Shown here piece by piece: positions 25,378 through 36,112 of a DNA stretch of 64,000 bases. The notes beneath the pieces are model-generated. The model was not told the DNA's origin and did no database searches. It saw only the letters and a program-made list of their open reading frames with translations. The translations under genes and the position numbers were made by a program. Numbering within the stretch: position 1 is the stretch's first letter; every line of letters starts with the position of its first letter. Location: positions 124,001-188,000 of the forward strand of contig CAJVGD010000010.1 in the NCBI GenBank assembly GCA_910890315.1, written 5' to 3'. This DNA comes from Serendipita indica DSM 11827. Taxonomy: Eukaryota; Basidiomycota; Agaricomycetes; Sebacinales; Serendipitaceae.

Positions 25378-26451
25378 TTGATTACAAGGCGCGCCTTTGC
25401 TTCTGCCTTTAAGGGACGACCATCGCTCGAGTTTCCATCTTCAAGACTCCCCGAATGTTACTCTCTCTTCCCTCTTTTGCTGATTCTCTCGTTGCTCTCC
25501 GGCGCCCGAGCCGACAACGTTCTCAACCGTCGAGTACCTCAGACCGTCAACAGCTATGAGGATTGGACATATCAAGGCTGCTACAGGGATAGCCTTTTCA
25601 ACCGGGTTCGTCTCGTTTATACCATCCAGCGCCACTAAGCAGACTCCTTACAGGCTCTTCCTGTGCGCGTGCTCTTACTCCAATCACTATTCACTGTATA
25701 GAAATGCTTGGATGAGTGCGGTTCTAAAGATATCACTACGCAGGTGTCGAAAACGGTTTCGAATGCTGGTGCGGAAACACAAAGCCGTCGGATATTGCTT
25801 GGGACGGTCGATGCATTATCCCGTGCTCTGGTAAGCTGTTGCGTCCTCTTTGCTCTTATATACTAAGGCGTCGTAGGTGCCTTCCTCACGGAGATTTGCG
25901 GTGGTGTTCTTGGTCTTGGTGTATACGAAAAGGCTCCTAGGAGTACCACCGTCGTCACAGCCTATACAACCACAACAAATGTAGTGCAAACCTACGCCAC
26001 GGTGGCCACGCGTACAACGCTCGTCACTGGAACTGGGTCGTACAACCAGCCAGTGACCGGCACAGCGGCCATTGTCGCGCCTGCAACGTACACGACCACT
26101 ATTCCGGTTCCTATCACAGTCACTACAACAGATGTGATTCCGTACACGACGACTGAAGTGGTGGTCGGTGATGTCACTCTGACCTCTACCGTGTACACCC
26201 CGGTCACAACAAGCACCACCCTCGTTGTACCAGTTTCCGGATCTACGAGCTATCCAGTACCTCTCACTGGTACGACGACGGCGGACGTTCTCCTCACAGG
26301 TTCAACTACGGAATACTTCCCGGCTACTCAAACGACGACAGTGTACCAACCTAGTACAGCAGTATTGACGTCTGCAGATATATATATATATATATATACA
26401 TTCATGCGCAGATTCGGCTATATTCTGGACACTACGAGATGCATCCTCTAA
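25378..26451 (+). pseudogene. WSC-domain, Thr-rich cell-wall type protein, broken and lacking its 3' part
   Basis: The frame encodes a signal peptide core (SLFPLLLILSLLSGARA), then the start of a WSC domain (YEDWTYQGCYRD). After an intron come the rest of WSC (KCLDECGSKDI, then YAGVENGFECWCGN and WDGRCIIPCSG) and a Thr/Val mucin-like stretch with repeated TTT.V motifs. WSC domains bind wall glucans in sensors and secreted enzymes. The copy is damaged. No in-frame ATG precedes the signal peptide (the only near ATG, at 25454, is one base out of frame). A TAG stands just before KCLDEC at about 25700. One base is missing between KDI and YAG at about 25737. The mucin part stops at a TA microsatellite. 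A paralogous continuation lies at 35362-36112. Base-call errors could explain some of the breaks but not the missing 3' part. Confidence 0.65.
26378..26398. repeat. TA microsatellite
   Basis: About ten TA units follow directly on the point where homology between the two mucin-like gene pieces ends. They also mark the practical end of the WSC pseudogene. Confidence 0.85.
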
Positions 26452-26914
26452 TCTAACTCTTCTATACTCCGAGTCCCGATGAACTGACGCAAATGCTCCG
26501 CTTGCTGCGTGTGGTGATTGAATCTGTCCATATGATGCGCCCATTTCTGATCATGGTAAGCTACCGCCGCCTGGTGCTTCGCAACGGCGTCTGTTTCACC
26601 TCTATCTAGTGGTCAGCACACCATTCCCGGGCATATTCTTTGATTTGTTTATCGTACAGACCTTTGTGTCGCCTGGTCGAGGTGGTCGGAGTGTATGTGC
26701 CATTGTGCTGCATGATAACGTGCTTGGGTTCGATGCTCGTCCGCTGTTCTTTGATGGCTTGCCACCAGGCTTCTCCAATCAACTTCGCTGATTGAAGGAG
26801 AAACATGTGAGCAGACAGTCGCATTCCTCGCATCCGGACGTACCCTGGAAGCGGAGCAGCGGACACCAAGAGTGCAGCCGAAGTAAAAAGGAGGGCATAG
26901 AAACCGACGCGCAT
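26448..26914 (-). CDS. Small secreted protein
   Basis: Two exons on the minus strand. The ATG at 26914 (after an in-frame ATG at 26923) gives MRVGFYALLFTSAALLVSAA, a clear signal peptide with an Ala-x-Ala type end. Exon 1 runs to TTSTRRHK. A GT donor and an AG acceptor (gatagag) restore the frame to GETDAVAKHQAAVAYHD, and the protein ends RSIEELD at 26448. The mature chain of about 115 residues is rich in Lys, His and Gln and probably helical. It has no cysteines apart from any in the leader. I know no family for it. A secreted effector-like or wall-associated role is conceivable from size and signal only. It faces the WSC pseudogene tail and overlaps its last bases antisense. Confidence 0.55.
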
Positions 26915-26924
26915 GCTGAACAAG

Positions 26925-29900
26925 TTGCAAAAGAAGAGAAAGAAAGAGTAGATGAAAGTGAAGGTCAGAGACGGTCTGAAAAGTAAGTGATTGAGTTATA
27001 TAAGTGAAGGTGAGACCCAGTCTGAGATGATGCGATGGTCGATGAGCTGGTGCTCTTTATAGGGAGCAGTCCGCATTGACGCCGCCTCATATTGTGATAT
27101 ATTGTATTGTGTCATTTCCTCCTGGCAGCAGCGGCCACGCCTATTACTTTCGAAACAGGCGCCAGTTGTAGGCTCGTGCGCCAGCCCTGGGCGAGTTTAC
27201 GGAAACGTACAAACCCCGGACGGCTTTTCATGTCATTAATCATTTTCCCGGCTATGATACTCATAGTTCTTACAACGCATGGGTCGACTGACCGTTGCCA
27301 CTGGTTTAGTCCCTTTCTGGCAGTCAGCTTTCGTCCCCTTTTTCCGGTTCCCGTCTTTGGAGAGTTTTTCTGAGCGTAAACACTCTCATTCTGTCTATTT
27401 GAGACCAAGCAGTCTAGTTACTTGAAGCAGGAGTAAAAGAGGAGTAGACTGTACTACCTAGTCTGTAGTGGTGAACATTACGTGACTTATGCCGGCGATC
27501 CATGTCTGATTTGACTTTATCTGTCGTTCTCCGAACACATAGTCTCAACTGGCACAAATCGACTTCACCCCCTCCAAACGCTACAATAGTCTCCCAGGTA
27601 GCCTAGATGCAGTCTAGGTAGCTGTATCTGTCTGTGTCGTCCATCTCTATAGCTTGAATTCACATCCTTAAAAGGTGGATTTTGATACCTGGATATAGCT
27701 TCGGCATCAAAATAAAGACTCGTCTGACCTCATTGGCGCTTATGTATACATCAAATTGGATATGGCGCTTATGTATATATCAAATTGGATATGGCGCTTA
27801 TTTCTACATGTCCACCCCCGGAGTCAGTATTGAAGGCGCACGACCTGGTATTTTCTCATATCGGCGCATCTTCTACTTTACGTTTTCTGCGATACACATT
27901 CACTTAGGGCTAAAGTCTTGGGGATTCATCAATCAGACCCTATTGCATGTGCCTGAAATGCTATTTCACCACTCCGCTGCGACTATGGGGGGACTCAAAT
28001 CGTCATCTTCGACGTGGTGCGACGTTCTGCTGCGACTCTCGATTGTCTGACTGTGCCATCCAGCCAGGTTATCCTGATTGGCCGCATGCCACGCCTGCCC
28101 TGAGAGCATAACCAAAAAGGGGTTGAGGTGGGTGAGCGATTTTTCAGCCACTCTCTGTGTCGCCCATGCTGATTTCGGGCGGTATTCGATGACGACGTCG
28201 CAGTGGCGGAACCTAACCAATTTCACCAGCGTTGTCTCTCCTCTGGGTAGCGACCACAGCGTTCGAAAGGCCCGTGGAATAACTCATCATTGTAATTATA
28301 TTTTATTTACAGCGGCTACCAGGCCGCCTTTCTCGCCGCAGCAAGGCGAGACCTCTGATCTCCAGCCAAGAAGCGAATGACCCCTTCTGGACTTCGTGCA
28401 TGCTACGATCCCTGAATGGTCCTAGGAGGTGCCTTCACCTTGAAAAGCTCCATTTTGCACAAGGGGTCAGTCCCTTACTGCAGATCAAGTGCTGATCTCT
28501 ATACGGTAGCTTTCATGGGTTACCTTGACAAGGGCGATACGTTGGATGCATCCCACTGGTATTGGTTCCTGTGGACTGTCTGTGTCACGCAAAGAGTGGA
28601 GTATGTTCTCATCACGAAGAGAGATGTCCAATCTACACGTAATTCGTTTCAAAAACTTCTCTCCGGCCATATTATAGGCCGAGCTTCACTCACCGCATGA
28701 TCGGTAGTGGTGTTACGTTTGTATATGGATTTTTATATTATCCATATATGACCGTCTTTGGCATCCTCTGGTACACTGCCTACATTTACTATTTGGAGCT
28801 AGCCCCAGTTCTCCGCACCTCTTTCGGCTCAGCCGTCATAAATCCGCCTCACGGTGGTCTCATACATCTCGCAACTATGCCAGGCATTATGGCAGCTTCC
28901 ATCGCTTCATTGAGCACTTATTACTTGCTCGCATGATCCCATACGATCCAATAGTGTATAATTCGAGGTTTTTAATTGTACTGGATAACTGCTAGTTACA
29001 CAAGAATCCTAAAACACTAGAGCTCATCAACCAGCGGTATTATGCACGTCAAAACTCGTCAGAAAACGCTGAGAGTATCCTCAGAAGGGTTTGATATGTT
29101 TTCCTCCCACCTTGGAGGGTCGGTACTGAGTAATATAGAGTAATCCAAGGCGTACTTTTTAGCTAAATCATTCCATATCGACCGGCTACGCCAGCACAGC
29201 TTGTATGGCTTAATGTCAGTAAAGGTGCTCAAAGAGTGCCTTGATGATACGAAATAGCCTATTGAGTTGATATACGTCGTCCGGATTGATCCCAATACGT
29301 CTAGATTGTGCTATCAGCCGAACTGCGTTAGGACCAACTCACAAGGTGTCGGCCTAGCGCTACAATGTACGTTATATCGAATTTGAATAGATTCCTCGAT
29401 TCTAATACTGTAAATATTGTGTACCAGTAACTATTTGAGGCAGGAAGCACTGTGGGAACGAGGACTACCGCACTGGACTCGAACCATTTCCATTCTGCTC
29501 CAATATATCACACTGGTATACCAGTATGACACACTGGATTGATCCATGTAGCCGGCGCTGTCCAGGTCCAGCCCACCACGATGGAACTGGGTGAAAAATG
29601 GCCACTGGGTGCAATGGATCCAGTTCCAGGTTGATCTCAGGTCCAGTTTTGCTCCCTTACAACAAACTGTGAACGCACACTGTAAATCGCAATTGTCATC
29701 TATTGTAAGGTACATGAAAGGGTTCGGGTTTGGGAACGCTCTTTCAAGGCTTGCGGTGGGGAGGTTGGACCCTCTCAGGTGAATGGACCGCATGTGCAAC
29801 CTTTTTTGCTCTCTTTCGGGTCGGGTCGGATTCAATATCCTCTTCATCACGAGGAAGCTTGTAGATGATCAGCAATAGTTAGAGTGGAACTATGAGAAAC

Positions 29901-29950
29901 GTACTTTCTCACGAGCTTTTGACCCCCTGAATAGGTGTATATCATCAGTA
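26925..29950. other. Three kilobases without a supported gene
   Basis: Scattered short frames only. A hydrophobic 80-codon frame at 28697-28936 (GILWYTAYIYYLEL, then IMAASIASLSTYYLLA) could be the end of a lost membrane-protein gene. A minus-strand frame at 29431-29850 contains LPTASLERAFPNPNPFMY, faintly like the edge of a C2 domain. Neither can be supported as a gene. Tandem repeats at 27735-27801 are listed separately. Confidence 0.4.
27735..27801. repeat. 29-bp tandem repeat, 2.3 copies
   Basis: A unit starting GGCGCTTATGTATA and ending TTGGATAT occurs at 27735-27763 and 27764-27792 with one mismatch, and again as the first nine bases at 27793. Confidence 0.8.
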
Positions 29951-29958
29951 GTTGTAGT

Positions 29959-30777
29959 TTATTCAATAAATTGACGTAATTTTTCCTTCTCTAGTTCTTT
30001 TTCCTTTAGAGCTTTAGTCTGCAGACAAATGAGTACATGTACATATGCCGAGTGATCAGACAAGTAAGCAATGGTTGGAAGAGACGTATACATGAGGTAG
30101 AAGCAGCAGCTTGACCCTTTTGCTTTATCTCCTAGAAGATTGGTGGTTAAAAGGTAGACCTTCAACAAGTTCAGATAAGGGTACATACAGTTTTAGGTGA
30201 GCTGTCGTCTGTCTCTTCTGATTCTTGATAGCCTTCTCTTTTCCCTTCCTGGACTTCGACTTTGACTTCTTTATTGTCTGTGCATCTTGAATCTGTAGCG
30301 AGTTGGATAACATTGGATTGGCCACCCTCACTTTGATCAACTTGGCCACTTGTGCATGTCGACCAATGAGCATATGCAAGAATAGCGACATCTACACACT
30401 TGGCTTCTGTTGACGGCGGCCATGCTTGCCAGTGCACTGGCACCACGTGCATCAGGTTTGTCATTGGATCCCGGCTCACGATCAATGCTGAAGCCTTGTC
30501 TTGGTTGGGTTGGCGTGGAGATGGGTTTGGAGGTGGCTGCTGGTGGCGTTGGATCTTCGGCCTCACTTTTGCTCTCTGGGCTGTCACTACTTTTGCCATC
30601 TGTATTGCCGTCTTCTTTGTTTCCATGATTCTCCATGTCTTCTTCATTCATTTGAGTAGAATCCTTGCAAGCTGGCTCCTCTGAGGAGGACTTGGAAGTG
30701 GTGCCATTCTGGGACGTGGGATAGCTGATACACAAGTATGATTCACAAATATTGTTTAGACTCGCCTCCAGCTCCAC
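29959..30777 (-). CDS. Candidate uncharacterised charged protein, partial model
   Basis: Minus strand. A frame open from 30777 (and possibly further upstream, where FYENWDKGTVELEASLNN reads on) is acidic and Ser-rich (MNEEDMENHGNKEDG). A following block is very basic (IKKSKSKSRKGKEKAIKNQK). The presumed last exon ends ALKEKELEKEKLRQFIE at 29959. Short gaps with possible splice sites separate the three blocks. Codon-like composition and the acidic-then-basic pattern suggest a real, perhaps nuclear, protein. There is no known domain, and an in-frame start has not been fixed. It could also be the relic of a transposon accessory gene. Confidence 0.35.
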
Positions 30778-30990
30778 TGTTCCCTTATCCCAATTTTCAT
30801 AGAATTTGACAGACTCCCTAAAATGACTAGGTAAGAATTATGCTGCGGCAGCCCTAGTCATACCCATGCCCAAATACACTTGCCATCCTTCAATCTCATT
30901 TCATGTCAAGCTTAGTAATGTAACTGGGCTCACAGTGCTCCAGCTGTGGGCCCAGTCTCACTGCCACTTAGAATAGGTATATAAGGCCTC

Positions 30991-31597
30991 CCTCACGTGG
31001 ACACCAGGTCACGAAGGGATCAAAGGAAACGAAACAGAGGACGAAGAGGCCAAGAAGGCCATCACAGACGGATCATCAACAGCGGAAATACTCCCACCAT
31101 GGATGAAGGACGCCCTTCCACGGAATATCTCGGCACTTAGACAGGAGCTCAAACTTGCAGCAAAGAAGTCAGCACGCAATAAGTGGACATCATCGGCACA
31201 GTACAACAGAACCAAGACCATCGATGAATCAATGCCATCCAGCAAATACCTCCAAATCACAGACGAGCTAATGAGAGCAGAGGCAGCAATACTTATTCAG
31301 CTGCGTACAGGATATATCGGACTGAACAAGCACCTGAATCGCATCAACAGAGCCGACGCACCATGGTGCCCACACTGCGGAGAGGGAAACGCAGAAAACG
31401 TGACCCATCTCCTCCACATCTGCCCTGCATACAATGCAGCACGAGCTGAATGGGAAGGAGCGCTGAGGGAGAAGACGAGAGAGCTATCGGAGATACTTGG
31501 GACAAAGGAGGGAGTCAATGAGACACTGAAGTTTATCAGGAGGATGGGCCGTCTGAAGATGGGACGGGAGGTTACAGGCAGAAGGGAAAGGGAGTAA
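30991..31597 (+). mobile_element. LINE fragment (3' end of the RT-RNase H reading frame)
   Basis: The frame begins inside an RNase H domain (TWTPGHEGIKGNETED, the last conserved His/Asp block). It runs through a linker into the C-terminal zinc knuckle of fungal LINEs (CPHCGEGNAENVTHLLHIC), and ends with a stop at 31597. The reverse transcriptase part is absent, as expected for a 5'-truncated insertion. The frame of about 200 codons is open throughout. It is of the same broad Tad-like group as the LINE at the right end, but not a close copy. Confidence 0.8.
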
Positions 31598-31915
31598 TCA
31601 ACTCACCAGAGTGACAACGCGCACCAAACCAAAACCAACTTCACAAGCATTCAAGGCGTTCAAAAGGAAGCAAAAGTAGCGTAGTAGGGCCACACAGAGG
31701 GGGATCTCAGCGAGGAGAGCGACAGCTGCCTGCCTGCGAGGGGTTCCTAGGCGAGTGTTCGGAGATTCGATATGCCGTCTTGTCCGACTCAGTATCAAGT
31801 ATACTCACGTTGGGTCTCGACCATCTGTTACTTGATTGACAGTCAGTGCGTGTCAGATGCGAAATGTTCCCGACTTATTCCAGTTCAAAGAAGAGCATTC
31901 ATTTTCCTAGAGGCT

Positions 31916-32274
31916 TTCATCCAATAACATCGACCAACCCTTTTCAGGATCAACCACGCAACTCTTCGGCACCTATCTTCGCTCCAATACTACTCTTGTC
32001 AGCAATGATAACCTCCTAAGGAGTGGTGCGGACTCCTATGAGCACCCTAACCCCCATAAAGGCCCTATCCTCAACAGATAGCAGCAATGCGGATACCTTC
32101 TCGACCACCAATCAAATCGACCGCAGTTTAGCATTCTCCGTCTTTTAAGCCAAAGAGCAAACGGCCAACCGCCCTCAACTCCGGGGCCTTTCCCGGCACG
32201 GGTAGCCTAACGTTTCCCTGATTATGCAAGAAGATACGACCCGACGCGACCAGCTGGCAATGCCAGATGCCTGT
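31916..32274 (+). repeat. Dispersed repeat, copy 1 (copy 2 at 57534)
   Basis: About 360 bases align end to end with 57534-57893 in the same orientation, at roughly 85 percent identity by eye. Landmarks are catccaataacatcgacc near the start and ggcaatgcca near the end. Copy 2 keeps a longer open frame, so the repeat was probably coding. The family is unknown, perhaps the gag-like part of a retroelement. Treated as a fossil. Confidence 0.7.
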
Positions 32275-33589
32275 ACTACTAGTAAGACCTTGGAGGGGAC
32301 TCTGCTGGCTAGACCAATGAATGGCTGGACTAATGATCCAATAAACTATTGACGAAGGTCCCATTGGATTGGTTGAGAGAGGTCGCTTACCACGTTGGTG
32401 GTCAAATAGTACTGTATACTTGCCTTCGTATACAATGTGAGTGCGAGTGTGTCATAAATCAAGCGAGGCTCACGTCAAGGGAATCTTGATCACCATCTTC
32501 CTGCAAAGTCGCACTTCTATATCGAGTTCAACTCAAACTGCAGACCTAAGTACGTGGTATACTGCCGATGAAAGGCTCTGCTCTCCAGAGAAGTCGCCTT
32601 GCTTCCACTTGGGACCACAAGGCGACCGTCTTTGCCCCGATGAAGTCACTGAAGAGATACAGTGCTATCTCCTGTCATACTACCGGTACTGGTCAATCCC
32701 ACGCTAAACGTGTACTCCGTGAACTGGTACGTACCAAATGCTGGCTCCGGCCTTCGCGATTGTCAGCAAGGGCAAGGGTGCCATCTCAAGGTTGATCATA
32801 GCTATCTGCATGTATGTCCAGCTGAATAGAACCATTGCCCCTATTAAGCCCGTCCCGAGCAGCAGTTTCCCTACATTCATACCAGAACATTAAGCCTACA
32901 CGACAACAGGTTACGAAATTCTACTCTTTGAAGATATAATTTATCATCAGCACACGACATTCAAGACAACAAGAGGGCTGAACCAGGAACAAGCAAAAGC
33001 CGTAGCGAATTTAGGCACTTTCTTACAATGATCCCCTGCAAAAACAGCGAAGTTGTGATGGGGGACTCTTCTATCCACAGTATCATCTGTAGTGTCAACA
33101 ATTGGGAGAAGCCGAAGCGCAAGTCATGGATTCAACCAATCTAGACCATTCCCGGTAACTGGCACTCTATTGGCGCTAACAGCCAGGCACCCAAGTGGGT
33201 GCGCAAAGTGAGAGGACGGATGGTCGGAGTAAATCATCCTACAACGACTGGGCTATTGAAATGGTGCAAAGGCCTACGGAGGTGCATCGGCCCCGGGTGA
33301 GTCCCTTGACAGCTGCCAGCATCGCCAGCATCCAGCACTACCAATATGTATCATGTAAGCATTTCGTAGAGGTTACATGACCAAAATTGCTTACTGGATC
33401 TCAAAGTCTACGAGAACTACCTTCCAAAGAACTTTGAATATAGGACAAGATTGCCAAGGCAATCACGCGGCTCTGTGGCTTAAGATGAATGCAGCCTCTC
33501 TTTTCGGCGCCAGGTGTGGGAAATTGAAGAGGACGGGAGCATGGCGCTCGCAAAATGTGGTCTAGCCATACTATAGCGATTCTTAAGTC
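32275..33589. other. Intergenic, nothing recognised
   Basis: About 1.3 kb between the dispersed repeat and the promoter of the inhibitor-like gene. No convincing coding frame, repeat or RNA gene was found. Confidence 0.4.
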
Positions 33590-33597
33590 TATAAAAG
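33590..33597 (+). promoter_or_regulatory. TATA box of the inhibitor-like gene
   Basis: TATAAAAG lies 73 bases before the ATG at 33663, a typical spacing, and suggests a strongly regulated promoter. Confidence 0.6.
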
Positions 33598-33662
33598 CAC
33601 GAAGACTTTGGATATTGCTGCTCTGTGTCACATAGGAACCCCCCTCGACTACACATTCCACA

Positions 33663-34292
33663 ATGGCTCTTATTCCCATCGTCAACTCTGGAAAATACAG
33701 AATCAGAAATGTCAAGTTTGGAGCCATCCGCGACGACGAGGGTGCATTGGGAGCCAAAGGCAACTCAAAGTCCGAGGAGCTCGTCGTACGTTCTGACAAA
33801 GATTGCGACCTGTGCCGTCTGATAAATATGCAGTGGAACGTTACTCTCAATTCTGACAATTCGCATACCCTCCAGACTGTTGAACCCGGAGCACCTGCTA
33901 TCATTGGAGGCCCAGTCACCGAGGTCTCCAAGCGTTTCTATATCAGCGTAGAGAATCCTTCCATTCAAGGTGTTCACTGGTTCCTGCAGCCAGTTTTGAT
34001 CGGATCGGATCCTCGCATCCTTTATGCGTATGTTACTCCTTTGGTCACCATCATCTAAATCTCATAATCTTACTCTAGCATCTATGAGCCAGGAAGAAAG
34101 GGTCACTGGGAGCTTTGCAGCGCCGACAAGAAGGAACCCGTAAGCACATTGCGCTCCTCAATGATCTAAAGACTGATCATTTCGTAGGTGAAGCTCAATA
34201 GGGAGCCTTCGGACGATGAGAACAAGAATGTCCCCACGCATTTTACTCCAGAGGCGCTTTGGGTCTTTGAGCATGTGAAAAGTGACGAATAA
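33663..34292 (+). CDS. Beta-trefoil protein, probable peptidase inhibitor (mushroom I66-like)
   Basis: Exons 33663-34027, 34079-34139 and 34188-34292 join in frame to 176 residues. There is no signal peptide. The start (SGKYRIRNVKFG) and spaced hydrophobic repeats (QWNVTLNSD, HWFLQPVLIG, HWELCSADKK, FTPEALWVFEHV) match the beta-trefoil pattern of basidiomycete serine-protease inhibitors such as cospin. In that family the inhibitory loop is variable, so the target protease cannot be named. The best alternative is a ricin-B-like lectin of the same fold. A TATA box stands 73 bases upstream. The gene is intact although it sits in a repeat-rich zone, which fits a dispensable defence or storage protein. 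Confidence 0.55.
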
Positions 34293-34564
34293 GATTGAAT
34301 ACTGTCCGATTTGCCGTCAACTACTTGTTCTCTGAGAGCACTGTGAATGGAGTGACCAATGAGGCTTCTGTTAATGCGTACCAGGGCGCGTGAGGTGAGA
34401 GGCAAGACCAGTAAGGTCCAGCCACACCGTCGTCATGCATCCCCAAAATAGACTAGATACAAAGGGAATTATCATGTTTGGCCTAATCTAACCAATGAGC
34501 GCCAAGATTCAAAGGGAAACCTTCGACACGACGACCCCCTGACCGTATGACTTTAGCTTGTGAA
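34293..34564. other. Possible LTR flank of a copia fossil
   Basis: On the minus strand a purine-rich tract near 34535-34545 is followed by tgtcgaagg. That would fit a polypurine tract and LTR start just downstream of the copia pol fragment. The other LTR end is not recognised. Confidence 0.25.
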
Positions 34565-34750
34565 CTACGCATGGACATAGGGATGAGGAATCACGCCAAG
34601 CATTTTGACAAACTGTTCAAACTTGACACAGTCTAGTGGCTTGGTGAAGATGTCCGCGACATTGACGGGTTCAGGGACATGGACATGAGCAACGCGGATT
34701 TCGTTATTGGCAACTCTCTCGCGAATTGAGTTGAAGCTGCGGTGAACGTG
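34565..34750 (-). mobile_element. Ty1/copia pol fragment (end of RNase H), fossil
   Basis: The minus-strand translation ends with the conserved copia motif NVADIFTKPLD followed by FEQFVKMLG, the last part of the pol polyprotein. Only about 60 codons remain. The element is truncated and certainly dead; its age cannot be judged without a second LTR. Confidence 0.7.
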
Positions 34751-35229
34751 TAAGTGATGGGCTGGAGGTTTCAGTGGGATGGAGACAAAGAGAGGTGGGA
34801 AACGACGATGAGAGGGACTTTGGAACGCGGAAAGAACAACATGCAGAAAACTACCAAAAATACAGGCAGTTTAGATAGGCGCTCGTCAGTGAAAACGAGG
34901 GAGATGTAAGGAGATTCTGAAGAGCAAAAAAGGGGATCCGTGAGACAATATTGACAAGCAAAATGGAGATGGAACAAAGATGCGGCTTGGAAGGTCGATG
35001 ACGCATGGAGGTGAATTGTTAGGGTACCTAACAAGAAGAATATGAATGAGAAGTGAACCTAGTACGGAGAAATTGTGCGAGGATGGTGAAGCGCTGCGCC
35101 CTGAAGGCAAGCACCAAGCGTCTTTCCAGGTCCACCAATGCAATGGTGGCAATGATCATAGCGGTCAAAGCAATCAGAAACGGAGAAAGTATATGGAGAG
35201 CAAACTCGGACAGAATTCATCAGAACTTA

Positions 35230-35350
35230 TGTGTAGTTGGTTCAAATCGGTGCAGTTAGGTGCAAATTGGTGCAACTTAGTGCGACTTAGTGCATATTGG
35301 TGTACTCTAGTGCATTCTCCGGTGCACATCGGTGCATTTCGGTGCACTGT
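35230..35350. repeat. Degenerate decamer minisatellite (ggtgcannt type)
   Basis: The trinucleotide-led word GGTGC or AGTGC recurs about every 10-11 bases some ten times (for example 35249, 35260, 35270), immediately before the mucin-like gene piece at 35362. Confidence 0.65.
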
Positions 35351-35361
35351 GGTATTAGCAT

Positions 35362-36112
35362 GGTCACGACAAGCACCACCCTTGTTGTACCAGTCATCGA
35401 GTCTACGAGCTATCCAGTACCTCTCACTGGTACGGCGACTGTGGATGTCCCCCTCACAGGTTCAACTACGGAATACTTCCCGGTTACTCAAACGACGACA
35501 GTGTACCAACCTGGTACAGGCACTGCCTTGGTTCCTATTACATTCACTCGCACAAGCTTCACATTGTCCATCTACACTAGCACGACGAGTTTTGCCGATC
35601 CCTTCACCACAGATTACCAGCCCGTGGTGATCCTCACTACAATCGCCAGGCCATACACTACGACCACTGGCTCTCCTCAACTTTTTACCACGAGCATTCC
35701 TTCCCCAAGCCTCATTACGCTCACCGGAAGCGATATCGACTTTCTCACAACCACATCCGTGGCGACCTATCCAGTCCCAACGACATCCATCGCCGTTGAC
35801 ACATTCTCTACCAATTCAGAAGACATTGAAGTCGTGACCACGACGATCGTCGACTACCAAACGCTCACGTCCCCGACGACTGGGTTCATCCCAGTGACAA
35901 CGAGCTCAGTGGACATTGGCGCGTATACGACCGACTCTCCTTACCCGTCTGCAGCACCTGGCTCTACAACCGTCGTTGGTGCTTATACGACGACAGTGGT
36001 CAACTACACGCCCTACACGACCACGGCATATGATGCTCAGCCTACCACCGTTATCACGAGCTATGCGACGCCTGTTACGCGTACGACTACGTTTGTTACC
36101 CGCGTGGCGTAG
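35362..36112 (+). pseudogene. Thr-rich mucin-like 3' gene piece, 5' part missing
   Basis: An open frame of about 250 codons is full of Thr/Ser/Val/Tyr (LTGSTTEYFPVTQTTTVYQP, then TTTIVDYQTLTSP) and ends TTTFVTRVA at 36112. Its first 158 bases (35362-35519) match 26202-26359 of the WSC pseudogene without gaps, with about 15 mismatches by eye. Upstream of that the sequence changes abruptly into decamer repeats, so there is no signal peptide or WSC domain. It is the 3' half of a paralogous wall-type gene, or the displaced rest of the one at 25378. No lipid-anchor or membrane helix is seen at its C-terminus. Confidence 0.6.

Noticed and set aside
28697-28936. Hydrophobic 80-codon frame as a membrane-protein gene
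   Set aside because: No upstream exon, promoter or family similarity could be shown; it is kept only as a remark in the intergenic entry.
29440-29520. A minus-strand ggttcgagtcc that looks like a tRNA B box
   Set aside because: The T stem has only partial pairing, and no acceptor stem, anticodon arm or A box is found at proper spacing.
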